DNA of 49,303 bases from an uncultured Eubacteriales bacterium (lineage in GTDB: Bacteria > Bacillota > Clostridia > Oscillospirales > Acutalibacteraceae), in NCBI GenBank assembly GCA_934647945.1, contig CAKUFK010000018.1, forward strand, positions 1-49,303, written 5' to 3'. The position numbers and the translations under genes are program-made. Shown in pieces: positions 30,666 through 39,463 of this stretch (its first letter is position 1; each line of letters opens with the position of its first letter). A model generated the notes under the pieces. The model was not told the origin of the DNA and ran no database searches. It was given only the letters and a program-made list of their open reading frames with translations.

Positions 30666-30921
30666 GTACATAGAGCGGGAGGCCGCAATAAAAGCCGCAA
30701 AGCATGCCTGGGCGAAAGGGCTTGAACCGACACAGTATATAGAGATCGTCCCCGCCGCCGACGTGGTGGAGGTGGTAAGGTGCGGGCAGTGCTTCTATTC
30801 GGCGCACGAAGGGGAGCTGTGGATTTGTGTCCATCCAGACCAATATTGTGATTGCTGGGCAAAGATTGTCAATCCCGGTTATTTTTGCAGTTACGGAAGG
30901 AGGCGTGAGGATAATGCGTGA
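30658..30921 (+). CDS. Conserved phage hypothetical protein
   Basis: An 87-residue protein starting MAEYIEREAAIKAAK with IVPAADVVEVVRCGQCFYS and later cysteines (CVHP, CDCW, YFC). Proteins with the PAADVVEVVRC pattern are frequent in Clostridia prophages and probably bind zinc. Function unknown. Confidence 0.65.
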   Translation: MAEYIEREAAIKAAKHAWAKGLEPTQYIEIVPAADVVEVVRCGQCFYSAHEGELWICVHPDQYCDCWAKIVNPGYFCSYGRRREDNA

Positions 30922-31372
30922 GATTTTATTCCGTGGCCAGACGAGGCGACATGGCGAAAAAGTTAATATGAGAGGCGACAAGCTGCCGGGTCGGTGGGTA
31001 TACGGCGGGGTTTTACAAGGCCCTGGGGATTTTTCGATCATCTATGGTGGTGAAAATCTCGGAGACATAGAAAAACACACGGTCTATACAGATACTATTG
31101 GGCAGTACATCGGAAAGCCGGATAAGAACGGCGTCAAGATATATGAAGGGGATATCGTTGAAATATGTATGCCGCTGACCGGGGTACGGCCGATTGTACA
31201 ACGGTCGGAGGTCTACTTTGACCATGGATGTTATTGTGTACTCTGGGGCGGCAGTGACAGGTTCCATAATCGTTCTAGGATTGATGGATTTATCCCGCAA
31301 ACAACATTTGAGGTCATCGGCAACATCCATGATAACCCGGAATTGATAGGAGGTGGGCAGGATGACGCGTAA
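30914..31372 (+). CDS. YopX-family protein
   Basis: A 152-residue protein with the YopX pattern: MREILFRGQTRRHGE, RWVYGGVLQG, IGQYIGKPDKNGVKIYEGDI and the end FEVIGNIHDNPELI. The family is widespread in Firmicutes phages and without a settled function. It starts eight bases inside the previous gene, after GGAGGCG. Confidence 0.85.
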   Translation: MREILFRGQTRRHGEKVNMRGDKLPGRWVYGGVLQGPGDFSIIYGGENLGDIEKHTVYTDTIGQYIGKPDKNGVKIYEGDIVEICMPLTGVRPIVQRSEVYFDHGCYCVLWGGSDRFHNRSRIDGFIPQTTFEVIGNIHDNPELIGGGQDDA

Positions 31373-31646
31373 AGAGACGTTGGAGCGGGCAGCTAAAATT
31401 GTGTGTACAGATCGAGAAGCCCAATATGGTGCGCCAGAGAACAACTTTGCGAGCATAGCTGAGTTGTGGTCAAATTATCTCGAGACGCATATCGATGCCC
31501 ACGATGTGCCTATCATGATGGCGCTGTTAAAAATTGCCCGCATCAAGTCCGGGCAGTGCAAGGACGACAACTATATCGATCTGGCCGGGTATGCCGCTTG
31601 TGCGGCTGAACTAGCGGGAGAGGAGCGGGACCATGAAAAAATGTAG
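31362..31646 (+). CDS. DUF6378-type phage protein (MazG-like)
   Basis: A 94-residue helical protein with the pattern TLERAAKIVCTDREAQYGAP, NNFASIAELWSNYL and DNYIDLAGYAACAAEL. This matches a MazG-like phage family, perhaps a nucleotide pyrophosphohydrolase or its relative. The SD is TAGGAGG. It overlaps the YopX gene by 11 bases. Confidence 0.72.
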   Translation: MTRKETLERAAKIVCTDREAQYGAPENNFASIAELWSNYLETHIDAHDVPIMMALLKIARIKSGQCKDDNYIDLAGYAACAAELAGEERDHEKM

Positions 31647-31758
31647 TCGTTGTGCGTTAAAAGATTGCAAGCCGTGCTATGAGTGCAATATGTGCGCTGG
31701 CGGAGACGATCATTTCCGCCCCCTTCCGGGACCGCCGAAGGAGGAGGCCACACCATGA
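31633..31758 (+). CDS. Cys-rich mini-protein
   Basis: A 41-residue peptide with seven cysteines in CxxC-like spacing (KKCSRCALKDCKPCYECNMC). It overlaps genes on both sides and starts after GAGAGGAG. It probably binds metal. Confidence 0.55.
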   Translation: MKKCSRCALKDCKPCYECNMCAGGDDHFRPLPGPPKEEATP

Positions 31759-31841
31759 TAATATCCGCACCAATCCTGTCGGTCTGGCTCGCCTCGCTAG
31801 GGATGGCCTTTATGGTTGGGTGGTGTGCTAGGCGTGATTGA
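31755..31841 (+). CDS. Single-span membrane mini-protein
   Basis: A 28-residue peptide with one hydrophobic segment (ILSVWLASLGMAFMVGWC) ending ARRD. It starts at an ATG overlapping the previous stop (ATGA), with GGAGGAGG as SD. Positive charges at the end suggest the C-terminus stays in the cytoplasm. Confidence 0.5.
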   Translation: MIISAPILSVWLASLGMAFMVGWCARRD

Positions 31842-32028
31842 TAATAGCTGCCATTATGAGCGCTGCCCGTGGAGGACACCGGACGGTATACGGGTTGTGT
31901 GTACATGCGGCGGGTGCATGGAGCCACAGAAACGGGCACAGATGGACGCCGAATATAATGCAGCGCATAAGCGGGAACAGCTGAGACGCATGGTTGAGGA
32001 GGGACAGGATGACGGAAGAGAGGCTTGA
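31834..32028 (+). CDS. Hypothetical Cys-containing protein
   Basis: A 64-residue protein starting at a GTG that overlaps the previous gene. CHYERC, CTCGGC and a helical basic/acidic tail (YNAAHKREQLRRMVEEGQ) are visible. The SD is weak and the start uncertain. Confidence 0.5.
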   Translation: MIDNSCHYERCPWRTPDGIRVVCTCGGCMEPQKRAQMDAEYNAAHKREQLRRMVEEGQDDGREA

Positions 32029-32449
32029 ACGGTTCATCGGGCTAAAACAGGAGGCGTCCGCTCTAAAACTCCTCCTGGACGACACTCTCAAGCATGGCCC
32101 GGTTATGACAACGGATGCGGTGACTTCGGCTGCGGAGTTTCCCTTTTCAAAGCATACCGTTGTTGTGTCTGGCCTTAATCTGGGCGAGTATCAGGAGGAC
32201 GTTGATATGCTCGCCTCGAGATGGAGGGCCAAGCGGAAGGCCATACTCGACGAGCTCGTTTTTCTGGAAAACTACTTAGATACCGTATCCGACCCCAAAA
32301 TCCGGGCGATCATGCGGTATCGGTACGTCCTGGGGTGGGGTTGGCAAAAGATTAGTTTTAGGTTCGGATGGTCGGATGAGACGGCTGCGCAAAAAAAAAT
32401 CAAAAGATTTTTAAATGTGTCCGGTTTGTCCGGTTCGGACGATTTATAA
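32009..32449 (+). CDS. ArpU/RinA-like late-gene regulator
   Basis: A 146-residue protein whose C-terminal part (IMRYRYVLGWGWQKISFRFG followed by WSDETAAQKKIKRFL) resembles sigma region 4 helix-turn-helix, as in the ArpU/RinA family of phage late activators. The N-terminal half is helical. Its place as the last gene before HNH and terminase is the standard position of this regulator. An SD (GGAGGGACAGG) supports the ATG at 32009. Activation of the packaging/structural operon downstream is inferred. Confidence 0.75.
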   Translation: MTEERLERFIGLKQEASALKLLLDDTLKHGPVMTTDAVTSAAEFPFSKHTVVVSGLNLGEYQEDVDMLASRWRAKRKAILDELVFLENYLDTVSDPKIRAIMRYRYVLGWGWQKISFRFGWSDETAAQKKIKRFLNVSGLSGSDDL

Positions 32450-32471
32450 TACTATCGTGGAAATCTATACA

Positions 32472-32506
32472 GAGGGCGTCCTGGCATTAACCAGGGCGCT
32501 CTTTGA
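32472..32506 (+). terminator. Terminator before the late operon
   Basis: An imperfect hairpin (AGAGGGCGTCCTGG with CCAGGGCGCTCT) is followed by TTTGACTGA. It separates the ArpU-like gene from HNH and terminase and may be the point that late control must pass. Confidence 0.6.
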
Positions 32507-32522
32507 CTGAGAGGTGGCGGAG

Positions 32523-32906
32523 ATGCCCACTAAGCCATTAAGGCCTTGCCGATATCCGGGCTGTACCGATCTTGTAAGGTCGGGGTATTGTGACCGGCAC
32601 CGCCCGACAAGGACTTATGATTCGCGTCGCGGTACGGCGACCGAAAGAGGATACAACTCCAAATGGTCACGGGCAAGTAAGTTGTTTTTGGCAACGCATC
32701 CTTGGTGTGCTGAGTGCTTGCGGCGTGATGGCCTACGGGTGAGAGCGACCGAAACAGACCACATTATCCCACACAAGGGGGACCGGCATCTGTTTTGGGA
32801 TCAAAGCAATTGGCAGCCTTTGTGTCATAGTTGCCATTCGGTCAAAACAGCCCGAGAGGATGGCGGGTTCGGCAATACGAGGATACCCCCACCCCAAAAA
32901 AGTTAG
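32523..32906 (+). CDS. HNH endonuclease (packaging-associated)
   Basis: A 127-residue HNH nuclease. CxxxxC zinc residues (CRYPGCTDLV, YCDRH) lead to HPWCAEC, the HNH core TETDHIIPHKGD with WDQSNWQPLCHSCHSVKTA. HNH proteins next to terminase are needed for packaging in HK97-like phages. The ATG at 32523 follows AGAGGTGG. A GTG three codons earlier is also possible. Confidence 0.9.
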   Translation: MPTKPLRPCRYPGCTDLVRSGYCDRHRPTRTYDSRRGTATERGYNSKWSRASKLFLATHPWCAECLRRDGLRVRATETDHIIPHKGDRHLFWDQSNWQPLCHSCHSVKTAREDGGFGNTRIPPPQKS

Positions 32907-32979
32907 GATAATAAAGTCACAAACCGCGAGCCTACCTTCGCGTGAAAAAAATTCCTTTTATGGTCGGGAGGTGACTAGA

Positions 32980-33528
32980 ATGGCGGGGCGGCCACCAAAA
33001 ACGGCGGCAGTATTGCAGATGGAGGGCATATCCCATAAAACCAGGCGAGAGCTGGATTTAAGGCGCCAGCAAGAGGAGGCTGCGTTGACCGGCCTCACCA
33101 TGCGAGAAAATAAGCAGGTGCGGGAAAACCAGTCGGCCCATGCCATTTTTATCCGGCTACGATCTTTGCTTAGGAAGGTAGAGAAGGACGACGCCATCTA
33201 TGAAATGTCCATGAACCGGTATGCGCTACTCGCCGCGGAATGCGAAGAGTCGCAATCCAGACGGGCGCGCCTTGAAGGCATCATCAATGACTTGCACGAT
33301 AGGATGGCAGAGTTTGAATATCCGGAGTATATAAAGCTAGTTATATCGACGGAAAAGCAGATATCGGCTGTTGACAGCGCCCTCACGAAAAAAAGGGATC
33401 AGCTTTTAGCCATAGAAAAAGAAAGTCTGCTGACTGTAGCGTCTGCCCTGCGGAGCATACAGAAAAAACCCAAAGAGCGGGAGGGCGATGACCCAATGGC
33501 TACGCTGCTGAACATGCATAGGGCGTGA
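32980..33528 (+). CDS. Terminase small subunit (probable)
   Basis: A 182-residue protein starting MAGRPPKTAAVLQMEG, with a long helical middle and a basic end. The start and the position between HNH and the large terminase fit the P27-type small subunit that recognises phage DNA. The exact family match is weak. The ATG at 32980 follows the SD GGGAGGTGA. Confidence 0.75.
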   Translation: MAGRPPKTAAVLQMEGISHKTRRELDLRRQQEEAALTGLTMRENKQVRENQSAHAIFIRLRSLLRKVEKDDAIYEMSMNRYALLAAECEESQSRRARLEGIINDLHDRMAEFEYPEYIKLVISTEKQISAVDSALTKKRDQLLAIEKESLLTVASALRSIQKKPKEREGDDPMATLLNMHRA

Positions 33529-33529
33529 T

Positions 33530-35125
33530 TTGGTGTATAGCGACGAACATGCTGAATACGTCGTCCGTTTTATCGAGTGCCTAAAACACGGGGATGATTT
33601 TTACGGACAGCCGTTCCTTTTGCTGGATTGGCAAAAAGAAGCCGTCCGAGATTTTTATGGGAACCTGCTTGATAACGGATGCCGCCAATATCAGTACCTG
33701 TATTTGGAAATCCCAAAGAAAAATGGAAAATCCGAACTTGCGGCGGCACTAGGCTTGTATCAGACATTTGCCGACGGTACGCAATACGGCGAGGTTTATT
33801 GTTGTGCGGCAGATAAAGCAAATGCGGGGATTATTTTTAACGCGGCGTTATCCATGCTGGAACAGTGCCCGGCGTTAAAGAAACGGGCGAAAATCAGAGA
33901 GAGCACCAAAGAAATATTAGATACTGTATCGCACACCCGCATGAAGGTGTTGTCCGCGGAAGCTTACAGCAAACACGGCTATAAGCCTTCCTGCGTCATC
34001 TTTGACGAGTTACACGCACAGCCAAACCGGGACCTGTGGGATATTATGACGTTTGGCTCTGGATCAGCCAGAAAGCAGCCGGTTTATATCGTCCTCACCA
34101 CCGCGGGGGATGATCCGGACCGTGGAAGTATCGGCTGGGAAATTCACGAAAAGGCCCGTCACATTATCGAGTACAGGGATGGAAACACGGAAGGGCATTA
34201 CGATAACCCTCTGTGGCTCCCCTACATATATGGCATGCCGGACGATCCGGATGAGTGCGCCGTGCTTGACATATATGATGAGGATTTGTGGTATAGATGC
34301 AACCCGTCATTAGGTAAAACCATCCAAGTCGAAACTTTGCGGAATGAGGCGCGGGACGCCAGAGAGAGCGAAGCGTCCGAAAGATTGTTTCGCTGGCTAA
34401 GGCTGAACCAATGGATCGCCACAAAATCGGTGGGGTGGTTGCCGTTGACCATATATGACAAATCACAAAAAGATGGATTGAGGGAGAAACTGGTCGGGAA
34501 AAAATGCTATGGAGGGTTGGATTTATCCAGCACAACAGACTTGACGGCATTTGTGCTGCTTTTTCCCCCGCAGGTGGGGCTTACGGAATGGGCGGTATTG
34601 TTTTGGCCGTGGATCACAGAAGAAGGTATGCGGGAACGGTCACAGCGCGATCACGTGGATTTTGAAGCCTGGGTTAAAGCTGGGCATGTATACGCTACGC
34701 CTGGCGATTGCGTTGATTTTGATTTTGTGGAAGCTGAGATCGTCCGCGCCTCCCACACATACGATTTACGATATGTCGGAACCGACCCGCACCTGTCCCG
34801 GTCACTGACACAGCGGTTGGAAAAGGATGGGATCAATACGATCGAAATACCACAGACAATGTCCGGCATGTCCCCACCCATGAAAGAACTGGAGCGCCAT
34901 CTCCGATCGGGCAAGATGGTTCACGAAATTAACCCATGTGCGCGTTGGTGCTTTGGAAATACACGGTGCGCGACGGACGGCAACGAAAATATAAAACCCA
35001 TGAAAAATAGATCAATTGGCCGGATTGATGTCACAGTGGCGTGGATTATCGCAATGGGAACTGCCATGCTGGATAAAGGCGCAGATCTTAACGCCGCTAT
35101 TATGTCTGGAGGATGGGGCATGTGA
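33530..35125 (+). CDS. Terminase large subunit
   Basis: A 531-residue DNA-packaging motor. The ATPase shows an altered Walker A, EIPKKNGKSELAAALG (about 62-77), Walker B CVIFDELHAQ and LTTAGDDPD as coupling motif; the nuclease domain begins YGGLDLSSTTDLTAF. It is like the HK97/YmfN family. The start is taken as a TTG at 33530, with GTG at 33533 also possible; no clear SD is visible, and translation may be coupled to the small subunit that ends two bases before. Confidence 0.93.
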   Translation: MVYSDEHAEYVVRFIECLKHGDDFYGQPFLLLDWQKEAVRDFYGNLLDNGCRQYQYLYLEIPKKNGKSELAAALGLYQTFADGTQYGEVYCCAADKANAGIIFNAALSMLEQCPALKKRAKIRESTKEILDTVSHTRMKVLSAEAYSKHGYKPSCVIFDELHAQPNRDLWDIMTFGSGSARKQPVYIVLTTAGDDPDRGSIGWEIHEKARHIIEYRDGNTEGHYDNPLWLPYIYGMPDDPDECAVLDIYDEDLWYRCNPSLGKTIQVETLRNEARDARESEASERLFRWLRLNQWIATKSVGWLPLTIYDKSQKDGLREKLVGKKCYGGLDLSSTTDLTAFVLLFPPQVGLTEWAVLFWPWITEEGMRERSQRDHVDFEAWVKAGHVYATPGDCVDFDFVEAEIVRASHTYDLRYVGTDPHLSRSLTQRLEKDGINTIEIPQTMSGMSPPMKELERHLRSGKMVHEINPCARWCFGNTRCATDGNENIKPMKNRSIGRIDVTVAWIIAMGTAMLDKGADLNAAIMSGGWGM

Positions 35126-35298
35126 AAAGAGTATTGGATGTGGCAAAGCGGTGGCTTCCGGACACGTTTGCGCTGTTTGGCGGAGTGTGCCTCGTGGTCG
35201 GGGCTTTTTTCTGTCACCCAGCCGCTGGGTGGTTTATGGCCGGAATCGTTCTTGTTGCTGCTGCCATTATTCTGAGCCGCGGAGGTGACCAGGCATGA
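35122..35298 (+). CDS. Small membrane protein between terminase and portal
   Basis: A 58-residue protein starting at a GTG overlapping the terminase stop (GTGA), with the SD GGAGG. Two hydrophobic segments (FALFGGVCLVVGAFF and GWFMAGIVLVAAAIIL) suggest a hairpin in the membrane. Genes like this lie at this place in other siphoviruses; function unknown. Confidence 0.65.
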   Translation: MKRVLDVAKRWLPDTFALFGGVCLVVGAFFCHPAAGWFMAGIVLVAAAIILSRGGDQA

Positions 35299-36512
35299 TA
35301 TTTGACAAAGCGATACGCAAACCCAGAAACAGCGGTACCCCTACCGGGTTATCCCTCGCGGAGCCCGATGCGTGGAGCCTTGGCCTTGACGTATCCAGCA
35401 CAGACGCGGCCATGAAGCTATCTGCCGTCAATGCGTGTATTGAGATATTGTCCAATTCCATGGCAAAACTCCCTGTTTTTATCATGGACAGCCAGACAAA
35501 AAAACACCTAGCCCACCCGCTGCTGAAATTGCTGACGGAACGTCCGAACGAGGCAATGGTCCCCAGCGTGTTTATGAAGCTGATCGAGTCAAACCGCCTG
35601 GTGTCCGGGAACGGATACGCGCTGATTGTGCGTGATCGAAGCAATGCCAGGCCCAGGGAGCTAATCCCGTTGACACCGTCCGCCGTACAGCCGTATTTGG
35701 ACGACTACGGAAAACTTTGGTACGTCTACACGGATCCTAAAAGCGGAGACAGGAGGAAACTTAGCCAGTTTGATATACTCCACCTTAAGGCATACACCAA
35801 AGACGGAGTAAACGGTATATCCGTTCTGGCCCGTGCCGCCGAAACGGTGAAAAGTGCGCGGATGGCCCAGCAATACGAGGGTAAATTTTACTCACAGAGC
35901 GCCAGGCCGTCCGGAGTGCTCACGGTGGATGTCCCGTTGGACCCGGAAGCAAAAGAGTCTATCCGCCAGGAATGGAATAAGCTCCATTCCGGGGTTGATA
36001 ACGCATTCCGGATTGCGATATTGGATTACGGCCTTGAATTTAAGCCGATCAGCGTCAGTAATGCCGATGCCCAATTTGTCGAGAACAAGGCGGTGTCCGT
36101 TGAGGACATCGCCCGATTTTTTGGGGTGCCGTTATATAAGCTCGGAGCTGGGAAACAATCCTACGCCAGTAATGAGCAAAACGGGATCGAATACGTTGTC
36201 GGAACATTACACCCAACCGTTACGCAATATGAGCAGGAACTCACCTATAAGCTGCTGTTTGATTCCGAGTTATCCCGCGGCCTGGAGATCCGCATGAACA
36301 TGATGGCCGAACTGCGCGGGGATATGGCGTCTCGTGCGACCTGGTACAAGACCATGAGAGAAATCGGGTATTTTTCAGTCAACGATATCGCCGATCTGGA
36401 AGATACTCCGGCAGTGCCGGGAGGAGATACCCGGAATGCCAGCTTGAACTATGTGCCTTTGGATATGTTCCGCGAGCTGAGCGAGAAAAGAAATGGAGGC
36501 AACGTCACATGA
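35295..36512 (+). CDS. Portal protein (HK97 family)
   Basis: A 405-residue portal forming the dodecameric DNA channel at the head vertex. Family features: VNACIEILSNSMAKLPVFIM near the start, GYALIVRDRSNARPRELIPL, DILHLKAYTKDGVNGISVL, and VEDIARFFGVPLYKLGAGKQ. Length is typical. It overlaps the membrane gene by four bases and the protease by four. Confidence 0.94.
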   Translation: MIFDKAIRKPRNSGTPTGLSLAEPDAWSLGLDVSSTDAAMKLSAVNACIEILSNSMAKLPVFIMDSQTKKHLAHPLLKLLTERPNEAMVPSVFMKLIESNRLVSGNGYALIVRDRSNARPRELIPLTPSAVQPYLDDYGKLWYVYTDPKSGDRRKLSQFDILHLKAYTKDGVNGISVLARAAETVKSARMAQQYEGKFYSQSARPSGVLTVDVPLDPEAKESIRQEWNKLHSGVDNAFRIAILDYGLEFKPISVSNADAQFVENKAVSVEDIARFFGVPLYKLGAGKQSYASNEQNGIEYVVGTLHPTVTQYEQELTYKLLFDSELSRGLEIRMNMMAELRGDMASRATWYKTMREIGYFSVNDIADLEDTPAVPGGDTRNASLNYVPLDMFRELSEKRNGGNVT

Positions 36513-37237
36513 GCCAGTATTACCAAATCAAAAACATGGATACGGACCAACCCGAAATCCACATCGATGGCCCTATCCAGATGGATAAATCCATTCTGGC
36601 GGTGCTGTTTGGGCTGCCCGAACAAACCGCCGTCGGGATCCGCAGCGATATTAAACGGATGGACGGGAAAGACATCACGGTGTGGATTAACTCGATCGGC
36701 GGAGAGTGCTATGCCGCCTCTGTTATCTATACGGCACTGCGAGAACATCGCGGAAAAGTTACGGTAAAAGTTGACGGCTCTGCTATATCTGCCGCGTCAG
36801 TGATCGCTATGGCCGGTGACGAGGTCCTAATGTCCCCCACATCTGTGATGATGATACATAATCCCATGACCTCAGTTGACGGAGACGCCGCGGACATGAA
36901 AAAGGCTATTGAAATCCTGGAAGAAACCAAGGACAACATCATCAATGCCTACGTCAAAAAGTGTAAAAAGAGCCGCCAAGAGATCGCAGACTTGATGGAT
37001 GCGGAAACCTGGATGGGAGCTAACAAGGCCGTTGAGATGGGCTTTGCGGATGGAATCCTGTTTACAGAGGAAGGGAACGAACCGTCCAACGCCGCCGTGA
37101 CTGCTGTCCGGTCTATCTATAACAGCCTGGAACAGCCGGGCCGATTTGATTTTGCCGGAGCGCTTAAAGACGCCGGCGACACATCTGAACAAGACAGGGC
37201 AGCCGCCCTGCTTGCTATAGAATATGCCAAAATGTGA
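36509..37237 (+). CDS. ClpP-like prohead protease
   Basis: A 242-residue serine protease that matures the capsid. The core shows VWINSIGGECYAA, VDGSAISAASVIAMAG with the nucleophile Ser94, and MMIHNP with His117. A C-terminal helical extension follows. It overlaps the portal gene by four bases and is followed by the major capsid gene. Confidence 0.94.
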   Translation: MSQYYQIKNMDTDQPEIHIDGPIQMDKSILAVLFGLPEQTAVGIRSDIKRMDGKDITVWINSIGGECYAASVIYTALREHRGKVTVKVDGSAISAASVIAMAGDEVLMSPTSVMMIHNPMTSVDGDAADMKKAIEILEETKDNIINAYVKKCKKSRQEIADLMDAETWMGANKAVEMGFADGILFTEEGNEPSNAAVTAVRSIYNSLEQPGRFDFAGALKDAGDTSEQDRAAALLAIEYAKM

Positions 37238-37250
37238 AAGGAGCAGAAAC

Positions 37251-38441
37251 ATGAACAAGCAGTACGAACTAAAAAACAAGCGTCAGACCATCCTTGACGC
37301 GGCGCGGGCGGCTGCAGACGCCGGCGACATGGAAACCTTTGGAGCAAAAATGAGGGAAGTGGCGGACCTTAATGGCCAGCTCGCGGCCCTCGACACACTG
37401 GAAGCGGAAGAAACCCGTTTTTCCGGAAGCGGCGGGGCGCTGACCCTGGAAAACGACAAAGACCACAGCTACGACGACGCATTCTGGGCCGTAATCCGCA
37501 ACCGCGTAAGCCCGGGCATGGTGGCGTCCGACCCCAGAACCGCGCCGTTGTTTAACGCCTTGACCGAGGGTGGAGGAACTCCAGAGGGGGCCGACGGAGG
37601 GTATCTTGTCCCTGTGGATTTTGATAACCAGATCCACGAGTTGATGCGCCAGCTGGTCAGCCTCGAGAGTGTGTTTAACTCCGAAAAGGTCACGGCGCCC
37701 ACGGGGTGGCGTGCCGTAGATACCGCGCCGACGGCCGGGTTTGCCGAAGTTGCCGAGATGGGAACCATCGGCAAGGACGATCAACCGAAATTTACGCGGG
37801 TGGAGTATGCCCTGAAAAAGTATGCCCTGCGAGTGCCTGTGTCCAACGAGCTTTTGAGCGATAACACCGCTAACCTCCGTGCGTATCTCGCCAGATGGTA
37901 CGCGAAAAAGGGCGTTATCACCATCAACAAGAAGTTGCTGGCGCTTCTGGACGCCCTCACCCCGTCTAATCTGACGGTGGGCAAGGAGGTCCAGGCGCTG
38001 AAGTCCGTGCTGAATAAGGACCTCGACCCCAGCATCGCGGCAAACTCCGTAATCATCACCAACCAGAGCGGGTTTGACCACCTCGATACACTGGTAGGCA
38101 CGGACGGCCGTGGCCTTCTCCAGCCCGATCCCACTTCTGGGACCCCGATGATTTTTAAAGCCCATCGCGTCATTTGCATGTCGGATGCCATGCTGCCGAA
38201 CCGTGTCGTTACCACCACCGGCGCCACAAAAGGCACGTACTATCCGGTTTACGTCGGAGATATGCAGTCGTTTGGCACGTTGTTCCGGAAACGCGGCCTG
38301 GAGGTCGCTGCTACCAACATCGGCGGTGACGCTTGGGCGACTGACAGCACGGAGCTGCGAGGTATCATGCGTCTCGATGCCAAAACCATGGACACGGCTG
38401 CGGCTGTCAAGAGAGAAATCTTTATTGCCGCCTCGGCTTAA
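37251..38441 (+). CDS. Major capsid protein (HK97 fold)
   Basis: A 396-residue capsid protein. The first 90 residues are charged and helical (a delta/scaffold domain, probably removed by the ClpP-like protease) and the HK97-type core follows, with EGGGTPEGADGGYLVPVDFD, KVTAPTGWRA, AEVAEMGTIGKD and a C-terminal IFIAASA. The SD is AAAGGAG and the ATG at 37251 is preferred over an upstream start. Confidence 0.95.
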   Translation: MNKQYELKNKRQTILDAARAAADAGDMETFGAKMREVADLNGQLAALDTLEAEETRFSGSGGALTLENDKDHSYDDAFWAVIRNRVSPGMVASDPRTAPLFNALTEGGGTPEGADGGYLVPVDFDNQIHELMRQLVSLESVFNSEKVTAPTGWRAVDTAPTAGFAEVAEMGTIGKDDQPKFTRVEYALKKYALRVPVSNELLSDNTANLRAYLARWYAKKGVITINKKLLALLDALTPSNLTVGKEVQALKSVLNKDLDPSIAANSVIITNQSGFDHLDTLVGTDGRGLLQPDPTSGTPMIFKAHRVICMSDAMLPNRVVTTTGATKGTYYPVYVGDMQSFGTLFRKRGLEVAATNIGGDAWATDSTELRGIMRLDAKTMDTAAAVKREIFIAASA

Positions 38442-38461
38442 CGAGAAAGGATGGACGTACC

Positions 38462-38743
38462 ATGACGGTAAACTCAATCACCGAGATTGTAGCGGATAGG
38501 CTGGGGATCGATTTATATGACGACGCAGCCGTCGCCGAATTCCAGGGCAGGGTCAATGCCGTCATGGGCGTCCTATCCAAAGCCGGATGCAACGGGTCGG
38601 ACGACCAATACATCGAAGCGGTAACGGTTGGCGTTAACGATCTGCTGACGATGGAATCCAGCGGTGGCGGATTTAGTGTTGGATTTCTATTTTTTGTAAA
38701 CCAGCTACGTTTTGGAGGCGGTGGGACGGATGCCGATGCTTAG
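38462..38743 (+). CDS. Head-tail connector protein (gp6-like)
   Basis: A 93-residue helical protein (SITEIVADRLGIDLYDDAAV) in the position after the capsid gene where HK97 gp6-like connectors lie. The Gly-rich C-terminus overlaps the next gene by 14 bases. Confidence 0.75.
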   Translation: MTVNSITEIVADRLGIDLYDDAAVAEFQGRVNAVMGVLSKAGCNGSDDQYIEAVTVGVNDLLTMESSGGGFSVGFLFFVNQLRFGGGGTDADA

Positions 38744-39092
38744 TAACGTCCAGCTGCGCACATCCATCCGTATACAGCGGAAAGTATCCGGACGAAAACC
38801 CGGCGAGATAACCGGGAATATCGAATGGATCGACATCGGGAATGCATCATCGAGCGATCCGCCCAGGTATATCCGCTGCCAATGGGTTGGCGCACACGGG
38901 GACGAGACGTTTTCGGACGAGGCTTTGCAGGGCACCCATTTTGCCACAATCCGCCTGCGTTATGATGCTCGGATCACCGATACTTGCCGGGTGCTTTTGG
39001 CCGATGTCCCGTGGGATATCATAAGCATGGATGATATCCGGCAGTATCATCGGTGGATTGAGATCAAACTCAAACGGAAGGCGGCGGGATGA
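38730..39092 (+). CDS. Head-tail adaptor (head closure) protein
   Basis: A 120-residue beta-rich protein (LRTSIRIQRKVSG, YIRCQWVGAHGDETF, DTCRVLLADVPWDIISMDDI). The pattern and position fit the phage head-tail joining family (SPP1 gp16-like). Start at 38730 after GGAGGCGGTGGG. Confidence 0.75.
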   Translation: MPMLSNVQLRTSIRIQRKVSGRKPGEITGNIEWIDIGNASSSDPPRYIRCQWVGAHGDETFSDEALQGTHFATIRLRYDARITDTCRVLLADVPWDIISMDDIRQYHRWIEIKLKRKAAG

Positions 39093-39463
39093 TGCGGGAT
39101 ATACGGGAAATCGTACAGTCGGCGCTCGATGCAGTTTTTTATGGCGCCGTAGAAGTCACGCCGGAAGAGCTGATTGCGGATGAGATGCCGGATGAATATA
39201 TCACCTATACCATTGTATCGGGTTTGTACACCGAATACGCCAATAATCGTCCAATTCGGCGGCGGGACTACGTGGATGTCAAATGGCGCGGGCTGGACAT
39301 ACGAAAAAAGAATTCTCGGATGGAGGAAATCGAATCCGCCATGTGTGCCGTCGACTTTGTGCCGCAGGACCTGCCGTCTGATCTGTATCGGGACGAAACA
39401 TCCCGGTATTTTGGGGCGACTCAAGAATTTGCGCTGAGCCGGGAGGTGCCACATGGAGATTGA
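39089..39463 (+). CDS. Tail completion/minor head-tail protein
   Basis: A 124-residue protein (VQSALDAVFYGAVEVTPEEL, YITYTIVSGLYTEYANN) in the usual position of tail-terminator or completion proteins. It overlaps the adaptor by four bases and the next gene by 11. The order could also be the reverse of the HK97 gp10 roles. Confidence 0.65.
   Translation: MMRDIREIVQSALDAVFYGAVEVTPEELIADEMPDEYITYTIVSGLYTEYANNRPIRRRDYVDVKWRGLDIRKKNSRMEEIESAMCAVDFVPQDLPSDLYRDETSRYFGATQEFALSREVPHGD

Noticed and set aside
37269..38477. 402-codon minus-strand frame opposite the capsid gene
   Set aside because: The capsid gene is certain on the plus strand; the opposite frame has no motif and no promoter.
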